From assembly GCA_036522595.1 (NCBI GenBank), contig DATDFL010000062.1, positions 1 through 7,290 on the forward strand: DNA of 7,290 nucleotides. The letters are read 5' to 3'. Origin of the DNA: AC-32 sp036522595 (GTDB taxonomy: Bacteria > Actinomycetota > Thermoleophilia > Gaiellales > Gaiellaceae). Within the stretch, counting starts at the first letter, position 1. Each line of letters begins with the position of its first letter. The notes under the pieces were generated by a model. The model did not search any database. It saw only the letters and a list, made by a program, of their open reading frames with translations, and had not been told where the DNA came from. Below, in pieces: positions 1 through 7,290 of this stretch. Both the position numbers and the translations under genes were made by a program.

Positions 1-214
1 CCGCCGTGAGGACGAAGACGAGATCCCACCACCCGGGCACCAGGACCAAGCCGATGCCTGCCGCGGCCGGCCCGATCCCGAGTGCCAGCGACGGCCAGAA
101 GTTACGCCGGTACAGGTTGACCGACTCGGCGACGAGCTGGCCGATCGTGCGCGTCTCCGGGGGTAGCGGCGGCGGCAGCGGCTCGCGCGCCCCGGTTGTC
201 CCCTTCCTCGCCAC
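1..214 (-). CDS. N-terminal part of an unidentified membrane protein (runs off the left edge)
   Basis: An open frame of 71 codons begins with GTG at 214 and continues past position 1 without a stop. The first 23 residues are charged and proline-rich (a run of EPLPPPLPPE), so they look cytoplasmic and disordered. Next comes a short amphipathic stretch (TIGQLVAESVNLYRRNFW, about residues 23-40), then a hydrophobic segment (LALGIGPAAAGIGLVLVPG, about 42-60) and the start of a second one (DLVFVLTA). An ESxxLYRRNFWP-like entry into the first membrane helix occurs in multi-pass bacterial membrane proteins of poorly known function; that resemblance is from memory and does not identify a family. No clear Shine-Dalgarno sequence precedes the GTG. 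The only other in-frame start before a stop, GTG at 289, would add an implausible Cys/Arg-rich leader. The gene is divergent from the propeller gene at 338. The reading frame is well supported; the function is unknown. Confidence 0.65.
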   Translation of the reverse strand, partial: MARKGTTGAREPLPPPLPPETRTIGQLVAESVNLYRRNFWPSLALGIGPAAAGIGLVLVPGWWDLVFVLTA

Positions 215-337
215 CGGAATAGCATCGCAGCCGTGGCCCCGGGCCGATGTTCTCTGCCCGGCGGCGCCGCGACGCCGACAAAGACACACCGAACCCGAAC
301 AGATAGCTCACAGATCTGGTGCAGTCTGTGACGAGGC
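215..337. other. divergent intergenic spacer
   Basis: This 123-base stretch separates two divergently transcribed genes, so it should hold promoters for both. I see no convincing -35/-10 pair on either strand. The AT-richer part (about 280-310) is the best candidate for a promoter on the plus strand. The only distinct structure is the inverted repeat at 308-331, listed separately. Confidence 0.5.
308..331. promoter_or_regulatory. imperfect inverted repeat before the propeller gene
   Basis: The left arm TCACAGATCTG (308-318) and the right arm CAGTCTGTGA (322-331) pair over 10 bases with one extra T (315) on the left and a central GTG. The left arm also contains the perfect 8-base palindrome CAGATCTG (311-318). 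The repeat ends six bases before the ATG at 338. It could be an operator for a dimeric repressor or a hairpin in the 5' leader that restricts access to the start codon. No known regulator site is matched with confidence; the role is inference. Confidence 0.35.
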
Positions 338-1425
338 ATGTGGAGATGGTTCGCAGTCGCAGTGCTCGTCGTCTCGGCCGCCGTCGCCGCCTCGACCGCT
401 CGCACGGCTGAGCGTTCGGCCACCGCGTTCTCACGCTGCTCCGAGGTCCTCAGCGGGGGTCAGGCGACGACGGCCCCGGACGGCAGCCTCGTCTATGCGT
501 ACGGCTACCACATCAACTCGGTCCTTCCCGACGGGACGCACGACCGGACGCTCTACACGGCCGACGAGCCCTTGCGCTTTCCCGCGGTCTCCCCGGACGG
601 GAGGCTGATCGCGTTCGACAAGGGCGACACGTTGCAAGAGGTCTGGGTGATGAACAGCGACGGGTCGGGAGCGCACTTCGTCGCCTCGGGGACGAGCCCA
701 GCGTTCTCTCCGGACGGGAGCCACCTAGCGATCGGAGGCGCGCCGACTCCGTATTACCACGTCGATCTCGATGTGATCGGGGTGGATGGGTCCGGACGCC
801 GGACGCTTGCGACCGATGCATTGTCCGATCCCAGGCCCGCGTGGTCTCCGGACGGGAGGACGATCGTCTTCAACGGCGTCCAGTTCGCGACCTATCTGGC
901 GCTCAAGGCAATCAACCCGGACGGGACGGGCGAGCGAGTGTTCGCCGGCGGACAGGCCGCCAGCTGGTCGACCGACGGACGCGAAGTCGTCTACTCCCAA
1001 CCCGGCTACGACGAGATCGGCGCGGAGGTGGACGTCATCAACGCCGACGGAAGTGGATTCCGCCACCTCGTCCGTCCGGTCCGCGGGTTCGACGCGAACT
1101 CGCCGACCTGGTCCCGAGACGGCAAGAAGGTGACGTACGACGTGAGCCCCATTGACGCCTATCCCTACACGGAGGGCGTTTTCTGGCAGGTCGACGCGAC
1201 CGGGCGCGGGCGGCATCCGCTCGCATCCGATTGCCGCTTCGGCACCGGCGGGGCCGACCGGATTCACGGGACGCCCCGCCGGGACACGATCTACGCGCTC
1301 GAGGGGAACGACACGATCGACGTCCGCCGCGGTGGCCGCGACTTCGTGGACTGCGGCCGGGGCCGCGACGTCGTCCGCGCAGACCGGCGCGACGTGATCG
1401 CCGGCGACTGCGAGCGGCGGCTGCG

Positions 1426-1429
<4 letters not shown>
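338..1429 (+). CDS. secreted TolB-like beta-propeller protein with degenerate RTX-type tail
   Basis: The 363-residue product starts with a likely Sec signal peptide: MWRW, then hydrophobic FAVAVLVVSAAVAA to about residue 18, then small residues. Six PD40/WD40-like units follow, each centred on an S/T-x-D-G turn (APDG 46, SPDG 85, SPDG 124, SPDG 170, STDG 211, SRDG 259). They alternate with N-x-DGSG-type turns (106, 150, 193 and 235). This spacing fits a six-bladed propeller of the TolB C-terminal type. From about residue 302 the tail carries short D-rich units (GTGGADRIH, GTPRRDTIY, ALEGNDTID, then Arg-rich versions) resembling RTX calcium-binding nonapeptides, with Cys at 299, 339 and 358. 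No catalytic residues are evident, so a binding or scaffold role outside the membrane is likely. ATG 338 is the first start after an in-frame stop at 329-331. The GAGG before it is only one base away, so initiation may be weak or leaderless. The gene ends in tandem TAG TAG. Confidence 0.85.
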
Positions 1430-3875
<2,446 letters not shown>

Positions 3876-3894
<19 letters not shown>

Positions 3895-4256
3895 TTCTTC
3901 TCCGGTAGGGGAGTCGAGTCGTAGAGCACGAGGTCGCGGCGGTACTGCTTGTGCACCTGCTGGATCGCCTCGCGCATCTCGCGCTCGAGGCGCTCCATCC
4001 GCGCCCGCATCCGCTGCAGCTGCTCCTCGAGGCCGAGCACCGCCTCGACGCCTGCCAGGTTGAGCCCGAGCTGAGTCGTCAGCTTCTGGATCAGCCGCAG
4101 CCGCTCGAGGTCGGCCTCCGAGTAGAGGCGCGTGTTCCCGGCGGTGCGCTGCGGCTGGACGAGGCCCTTCTGCTCGTACATGCGCAGCGTCTGCGGGTGC
4201 ATGCCGACGAGCTCGGCCGCGATGGAGATCATGTAGCGCGGGCGGTCGTCGATCAC
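3876..4256 (-). CDS. hspR: HspR, MerR-family heat-shock repressor
   Basis: The 126-residue product is a MerR-type DNA-binding protein. The winged helix-turn-helix spans about residues 8-75, with YMISIAAELVGMHPQTLRMYEQ (8-29) followed by KGLVQPQRTAGNTRLYSEAD. The sequence IAAELVGMHPQTLRMYE is the HspR signature. A coiled coil (about 76-105) follows, then a short tail ending KKWTSTS. In Streptomyces and Mycobacterium, HspR represses the dnaK operon and clpB by binding HAIR inverted repeats, with DnaK as co-repressor; loss of free DnaK on heat shock relieves repression. The length matches mycobacterial HspR as I recall it. GTG 4256 is chosen because it follows AGGAGGG by nine bases and overlaps the upstream stop as GTGA. 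The 3' end overlaps clpB by 19 bases, so its last residues are tied to the ClpB start. HspR probably controls this whole operon. Confidence 0.93.
3900..3903 (-). promoter_or_regulatory. ribosome binding site of clpB
   Basis: GGAG followed by AAGAA (five bases) precedes GTG 3894, inside hspR. Together with the family-typical start VDFNKLT it sets the clpB start, although the frame continues open upstream through hspR. Confidence 0.7.
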
Positions 4257-4528
4257 GGCTGGTCGCCCTCCTCGCGCGTGGGCCAGAGCCGCTCGAAGAC
4301 GGCATCCGCAACCTGCGTCGCGGTCAGCCCCTTGCGGCGTTGCGCGATGTAAGCGCTGATGTCGTAGAACGCGATGACGCCGAGGAAGATCGCGAGGGGA
4401 AGCCAGAACCTGGTGCTGGTTGGGTCGATGCCCGCGATCAGCAACGTCGTGGCGAGCATGCCGGTGTAGAGCAGCGCTCCGAGCGGAGACAGCGCCCACT
4501 TGAGCAGCAGCTTGAAAAACGTCCTCAC
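4253..4528 (-). CDS. small two-helix membrane protein within the heat-shock operon (second of a pair)
   Basis: I do not recognise a family for this 91-residue protein. A basic amphipathic N-terminus (MRTFFKLLLKWAL) leads into a first hydrophobic helix at about 15-34, a short loop (DPTSTR, 35-40), and a second helix at about 41-62. Then QRRKG (63-67) and a charged C-terminal tail with a predicted helix (TATQVADAVFERLW) follow. The positive-inside rule places both ends in the cytoplasm. GTG 4528 follows GGAGG by five bases and overlaps the stop of the upstream membrane gene as GTGA. Its own TGA overlaps the hspR start in the same way. The strong ribosome site, the membrane topology and the double overlap make it a real gene. 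By position it should be made with the chaperones under heat stress. Its role is unknown. Confidence 0.85.
   Translation of the reverse strand: MRTFFKLLLKWALSPLGALLYTGMLATTLLIAGIDPTSTRFWLPLAIFLGVIAFYDISAYIAQRRKGLTATQVADAVFERLWPTREEGDQP
4266..4272 (-). promoter_or_regulatory. ribosome binding site of hspR
   Basis: AGGAGGG lies nine bases before GTG 4256, inside the 3' end of the upstream membrane gene. It fixes the hspR start, because the frame stays open far upstream. Confidence 0.7.
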
Positions 4529-4809
4529 GAGGCCCTCCGGGCGCGGACGACGAGGTACGTCGCCACCACCGCGGCAGCGACGGCGACCGCGATCCAGCCG
4601 CCGATGCGCCAGAGGTCGGCGGCCCCGTTCCAGGCGACGAACCAGAGGATGAACTTGCCGAGGAAGCCGACCTTCGCCAGAGCCACGCCGCCTGCTGCAA
4701 CGCCGCCGGCGGCCGTGCGCGCGCCGAGCCGCTTGCTGCGCTGCTCGGCCGTCTCCGGCTCGGGCGCCTCGCGCGGGCCTTGCTGCAGGAGCTCGTCGTG
4801 CTTGGCCAT
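4525..4809 (-). CDS. small membrane protein within the heat-shock operon (first of a pair)
   Basis: I do not recognise a family for this 94-residue protein. Residues 1-30 are hydrophilic and charged (MAKHDELLQQ, then EAPEPETAEQRSKR). They are followed by a Gly/Ala-rich hydrophobic stretch at about 33-60 whose end is aromatic (GKFILWFVAWNG), and by a second helix at about 69-88 (WIAVAVAAAVVATYLVV). The C-terminus RARRAS is basic, so both ends are likely cytoplasmic. The ATG at 4809 shares one base with the dnaJ stop (TGATG). The only upstream signal is a weak GGCGGG six bases away, so translation probably depends on ribosomes finishing dnaJ. The frame continues upstream across dnaJ in antiparallel-free overlap, but that part is an out-of-frame reading of dnaJ and not part of this gene. 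Paired with the next gene, it may form a membrane unit co-produced with the Hsp70 system; that is inference. Confidence 0.8.
   Translation of the reverse strand: MAKHDELLQQGPREAPEPETAEQRSKRLGARTAAGGVAAGGVALAKVGFLGKFILWFVAWNGAADLWRIGGWIAVAVAAAVVATYLVVRARRAS
4534..4538 (-). promoter_or_regulatory. ribosome binding site of the second small membrane protein
   Basis: GGAGG lies five bases before GTG 4528, within the last codons of the upstream small membrane gene. It is one of the clearest sites in the operon and supports this short gene as translated. Confidence 0.7.
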
Positions 4810-5885
4810 CAGGAGCCCGCCTTCTTCAGCTCTTCCAGCAGCTCGCGCTGCTTCTTGTTCAGCTTCTTCGGAACCGTCAGCTTCACGCGCGCGAGGAGGT
4901 CGCCTCTTCCGGAGCCCTTCAGCTTCGGGGCGCCCTTGCCCTTGACGCGCAACAGCGTGCCGTCCGTCGTGCCGGGCTTGACCTTCACCGTCACCGGGCC
5001 GTCCGGCGTCGGCACCTCGGCCTTCGCACCAAGGGCCGCGTCCGAGAACAGCACCGGGACGTCGACGACCAGATCGTCGCCGCGCCGCGTGTACGTCTTC
5101 GACGGAGCGACCCGCGTGACCACGAACAGGTCGCCCGCCTCGGCGCCGCCGTAACCGGCCTCGCCCTTGCCGCGGAGGCGGATCTTCGAGCCGTCCTTGA
5201 CCCCGGCCGGGATCTTGACCGTGTAGCGCTTCGTGCGCCGCTCGCGGCCGGTGCCGCGGCAGTTCGGGCACGGATCTTCGATCACCGTGCCGTTCCCGCG
5301 GCAGCGCGGGCACGGCTGCGACAACGCGAAGAGCCCCTGGCTCTGTGAGACGACCCCGCGGCCCTGGCACTCCGGGCACAACGAAGGTGTCGTCCCGGGC
5401 TTCGCGCCCGAGCCGCTGCACTCGCGGCAGGCGGTCTCGAGCTCGACCGGGATCGTCGTCTCGACACCGCGCAGTGAATCCTCGAACGAGAGGTTGACCT
5501 CGACCTCGAGGTCGCGGCCGCGCTGGCCGCGCTGCTGCTGCTGAGCCCGGCCACGGCCGCCGAGATTCGAGAACAGCCCGCCGAAGATGTCGCTCAGGTC
5601 GCCGAGATCGTTGATGTCGAAGCCCTCGCCGAAACTGAAGCCGCCGCCCGGGCCGGGCCGGCCGTTCTGGGTGCCCAAGCGGTCGTACTGCTTGCGCTTC
5701 TCCGAGTCGGAGAGCACGTCGTAGGCGGTCTGCACCTCCTTGAAGCGCTCCTCCGCGGCCGCATCGCCCGGATTCGCGTCGGGATGGTGCCGCCGAGCGA
5801 GCTTGCGATAGGCCTTCTTGATCTCGTCCTGGCTCGCCCCGCGCGAGACCCCGAGGGTCTCGTAGAGGTCCTTAACGGTCGCCAT
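4809..5885 (-). CDS. dnaJ: chaperone protein DnaJ, type I J-protein
   Basis: DnaJ delivers unfolded substrates to DnaK and stimulates its ATPase. The 358-residue product has a J-domain (1-70) with the essential HPD at 34-36. A Gly/Phe-rich region follows (about 71-112, GGGFSFGEGFDINDLGDLSDIFGG), then a short Gln/Arg linker (QQQQRGQRGR). The zinc domain has four CxxCxGxG motifs with Cys pairs at 153/156, 170/173, 192/195 and 206/209. Two substrate-binding beta domains and a short Lys-rich C-terminus complete it. All type I elements are intact; it is a little shorter than the 370-390 residues common for DnaJ. ATG 5885 is chosen over an in-frame TTG at 5906 because AGGAGG lies just before it and MATVKDLYETLGV is a normal family start. 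It overlaps grpE by 14 bases and shares one base with the next gene. Confidence 0.97.
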   Translation of the reverse strand: MATVKDLYETLGVSRGASQDEIKKAYRKLARRHHPDANPGDAAAEERFKEVQTAYDVLSDSEKRKQYDRLGTQNGRPGPGGGFSFGEGFDINDLGDLSDIFGGLFSNLGGRGRAQQQQRGQRGRDLEVEVNLSFEDSLRGVETTIPVELETACRECSGSGAKPGTTPSLCPECQGRGVVSQSQGLFALSQPCPRCRGNGTVIEDPCPNCRGTGRERRTKRYTVKIPAGVKDGSKIRLRGKGEAGYGGAEAGDLFVVTRVAPSKTYTRRGDDLVVDVPVLFSDAALGAKAEVPTPDGPVTVKVKPGTTDGTLLRVKGKGAPKLKGSGRGDLLARVKLTVPKKLNKKQRELLEELKKAGS

Positions 5886-6468
5886 CGGCCTCCTGCGGCG
5901 CCGCAACCACGACGCGCGCTGGACGCACCACCCGGTCGCCGAGCTTGTAGCCCTTCTGGACGACCTCGAGCACCGACCCTTCCTCCTCGGAGGACGGCTG
6001 CGAGAGCAGCGCCTCGTGGACGTGCGGGTCGAAGCGCCCGTTCGTCTCGATCTCCGCGAGGCCCTCGCGCTTCAGCGCGGCCTCAAGCTCCTGGTGGACG
6101 AGCCGGACACCTTCCTCCAGCTTCTGGCTATCGCCTCCAGAGTGACGTGACGCAGACTCCAAGGCGCGGTCCAGTCCGTCGAGCACGGGCAGCAGCTCCT
6201 TGACGAGCCGCTCGTGGGCGCGCGCGACCAGGCTCTCCTGGTCACGCGCTACCCGTTTGCGGTAGTTCTCGAAGTCCGCCGCGACCCGCTTGAGGTCGTT
6301 GAGGTGCTCGTCGCGCTCGGCTTCGAGCGCGGCCAGCTTCTCCTCGACCGATGGCACGCTCGGAGGCGGGGGAACCTCCCGGTTCCCCCGGGCCCCCTCC
6401 ACATGTCCGCTATCGCGGACGAGGGGCTGCGTCGGCGATTCGTCGTGACGGCGTCGATCGCTTGTCAC
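5872..6468 (-). CDS. grpE: nucleotide exchange factor GrpE
   Basis: GrpE is a dimeric cytoplasmic co-chaperone that opens the DnaK nucleotide pocket to release ADP. The 198-residue product has a variable, charged and Pro-rich N-terminus (1-40, with VPPPPSVPS). A long helix (about 41-100) carries DFENYRKR (65-72) and LLPVLDGLDRAL (92-103). The C-terminal beta domain has GRFDPHVHEAL (144-154) and GYKLGDRVVRPARVVVA (173-189), the family signature. The start GTG 6468 overlaps the dnaK stop as GTGA and is preceded by AGGGG at seven bases; a stronger AGGAGG is 13 bases upstream. A later GTG at 6357 is possible but has no comparable signal. The N-terminal coding region contains the strong hairpin at 6362-6400. 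The end overlaps dnaJ by 14 bases. Confidence 0.96.
   Translation of the reverse strand: MTSDRRRHDESPTQPLVRDSGHVEGARGNREVPPPPSVPSVEEKLAALEAERDEHLNDLKRVAADFENYRKRVARDQESLVARAHERLVKELLPVLDGLDRALESASRHSGGDSQKLEEGVRLVHQELEAALKREGLAEIETNGRFDPHVHEALLSQPSSEEEGSVLEVVQKGYKLGDRVVRPARVVVAAPQEADGDR
5889..5894 (-). promoter_or_regulatory. ribosome binding site of dnaJ
   Basis: AGGAGG sits three bases before ATG 5885 and inside the end of grpE. It decides the start against the upstream in-frame TTG at 5906, which would add MRRRRRP. The three-base gap is short for this signal. Confidence 0.65.
6362..6400 (-). other. stable RNA hairpin with GNRA tetraloop inside grpE
   Basis: Arms CGGGGGAACC (6367-6376) and GGTTCCCCCG (6381-6390) are perfect complements of 10 bases around a four-base loop. 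On the transcribed strand the loop reads GGGA, a GNRA-type tetraloop closed by a C-G pair. A second helix of five pairs (GGAGG 6362-6366 with CCTCC 6396-6400) extends it after a five-base bulge on one side. It falls in codons about 23-36 of grpE, the unconserved part. No T-run follows, so it is not a standard intrinsic terminator. It could mark an mRNA processing or stability point between dnaK and the rest; the role is inference. Confidence 0.6.
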
Positions 6469-7290
6469 GACTTCGCCCCTGCCTCCTCATCGACGACCTC
6501 GGCGTCCTCGATAACCTCGTCGTCGGAGTCGGCCGCTTCGCCGTTGCCGGACGCCTGCGCCTGCTGTGCCTGGGCCTGCGAGTAAACCGCCTCGGCGAGC
6601 TTCTGCGAGGCCTCCTGGAGCGCTTCCGTCTTAGAGCGGATCTCGCTCAGGTCGTCGGTCTCGAGCGCCTGCTTGAGCTCCATGACGCGGCCCTCGATCG
6701 TCGAGGCCTCGGACTCGTCGAGCTTGTCGCGGTGGTCCTTGAGGCTCTTCTCGGTCGCGTAGGCGAGCGACTCGGCCTGGTTCTTGGCGTCCGCGAGCTC
6801 GCGGAGCCGCCGGGCCTCGTCGGCGTGCGCCTCGGCGTCCTTGATCATCTGGTCGACCTCGTCCGGCTTCAGGCCCGAGCCGCCCTCGATCTTGATCTGC
6901 TGCTCGTTCCCGGTGCCGAGATCCTTGGCCGAGACGTTGATGATGCCGTTCGCGTCGATGTCGAACGTGACCTCGATCTGCGGCGTGCCCCGCATCGCCG
7001 GCGGGATGCCGACGAGCTGGAACTTGCCGAGCGTCTTGTTGTAGAGCGCCATCTCCGACTCGCCCTGGAGGACGTGCACCTCGACGGAGGGCTGGTTGTC
7101 CTCGGCGGTCGTGAAGACCTCCGACTTCTTCGTCGGGATGGTCGTGTTCCGCTCGATCAGGCGCGTGAAGACGCCGCCCTTCGTCTCGATGCCGAGCGAC
7201 AGCGGCGTGACGTCGAGGAGCAGGATGTCCTTGACCTCGCCCTTGAGCACGCCGCCCTGAATGGCCGCGCCGACGGCGACGACCTCGTCC
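6465..7290 (-). CDS. dnaK: chaperone protein DnaK (Hsp70), C-terminal part only
   Basis: The last 274 residues of DnaK are present; the start lies beyond the right edge. The fragment opens in the final part of the ATPase domain (DEVVAVGAAIQGG). It then has the interdomain linker DILLLDVTP (21-29 of the fragment) that couples ATP state to substrate binding. The beta-sandwich substrate domain follows (PLSLGIETKGGV, NTTIPTKKSEVFTTAEDNQ, VTFDIDANGIINVSAKD). The helical lid spans about 140-237, and a Gln/Ala then acidic tail ends EVIEDAEVVDEEAGAKS. DnaK binds hydrophobic peptides in cycles driven by DnaJ and GrpE, and in actinobacteria it is also the co-repressor of HspR. The GTG at 7250 is an internal codon, not the start. 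The stop overlaps grpE by four bases. The operon promoter should lie upstream of dnaK, out of view. Confidence 0.98.
   Translation of the reverse strand, partial: DEVVAVGAAIQGGVLKGEVKDILLLDVTPLSLGIETKGGVFTRLIERNTTIPTKKSEVFTTAEDNQPSVEVHVLQGESEMALYNKTLGKFQLVGIPPAMRGTPQIEVTFDIDANGIINVSAKDLGTGNEQQIKIEGGSGLKPDEVDQMIKDAEAHADEARRLRELADAKNQAESLAYATEKSLKDHRDKLDESEASTIEGRVMELKQALETDDLSEIRSKTEALQEASQKLAEAVYSQAQAQQAQASGNGEAADSDDEVIEDAEVVDEEAGAKS

Noticed and set aside
6..608. A 200-codon plus-strand frame across the left edge and the propeller gene
   Set aside because: It is Arg/Pro/Ser-rich, crosses the divergent spacer and overlaps two better-supported reading frames.
4525..5421. A long form of the first small membrane gene that reaches back across dnaJ
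   Set aside because: The upstream 204 codons are an out-of-frame reading of dnaJ with Arg/Gly-rich nonsense. The real start is the ATG overlapping the dnaJ stop.
5529..5540. A short CTG repeat in dnaJ
   Set aside because: It encodes four Gln in the linker before the zinc domain and is too short to suggest anything beyond coding.
5886..5906. TTG-started extension of dnaJ adding MRRRRRP
   Set aside because: The internal ATG has AGGAGG before it and gives the family-typical start; the extension is not part of the J-domain.
6362..6400. The grpE hairpin as an intrinsic terminator
   Set aside because: No T-run follows on the transcribed strand, and the genes downstream are tightly coupled to dnaK.

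Overview
The window is very GC-rich and densely coded, and its genes look actinobacterial. The evidence is a dnaK-grpE-dnaJ cluster that carries hspR, the MerR-type heat-shock repressor typical of Actinobacteria, frequent GTG starts, and a secreted TolB-like propeller protein with a degenerate RTX-type tail. That tail style is common in Thermoleophilia-like actinobacteria. The class-level placement is inference from protein style, not a phylogeny.

Layout. At the left edge (1-214, minus strand) is the N-terminal part of an unidentified membrane protein. A 123-base divergent spacer (215-337) follows and holds an imperfect inverted repeat just before the next start codon. From 338 to 1429 (plus strand) lies a secreted beta-propeller protein. 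From there to the right edge (1426-7290, minus strand) is one continuous operon. In transcription order it reads dnaK (3' part only), grpE, dnaJ, a 94-residue membrane protein, a 91-residue membrane protein, hspR, clpB. The plus-strand propeller gene and clpB converge and share the palindrome CTAG as their stop codons, so nothing separates them.

How the genes work together. DnaK, its nucleotide exchange factor GrpE and its J-domain partner DnaJ form the Hsp70 folding machine. ClpB is the AAA+ disaggregase that works with it. HspR represses such operons and in studied actinobacteria uses DnaK as co-repressor, so the operon carries its own feedback loop. The operon promoter and any HspR operator upstream of dnaK lie outside the window. 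All six gene junctions overlap (4, 14, 1, 4, 4 and 19 bases), which suggests translational coupling throughout.

The least explained part is the pair of small two-helix membrane proteins between dnaJ and hspR. They have good start signals and overlap the chaperone genes on both sides, yet I do not recognise either. Other points of interest are a perfect 10-bp hairpin with a GNRA tetraloop inside the start of grpE, and a ClpB that is shorter than usual in three places.
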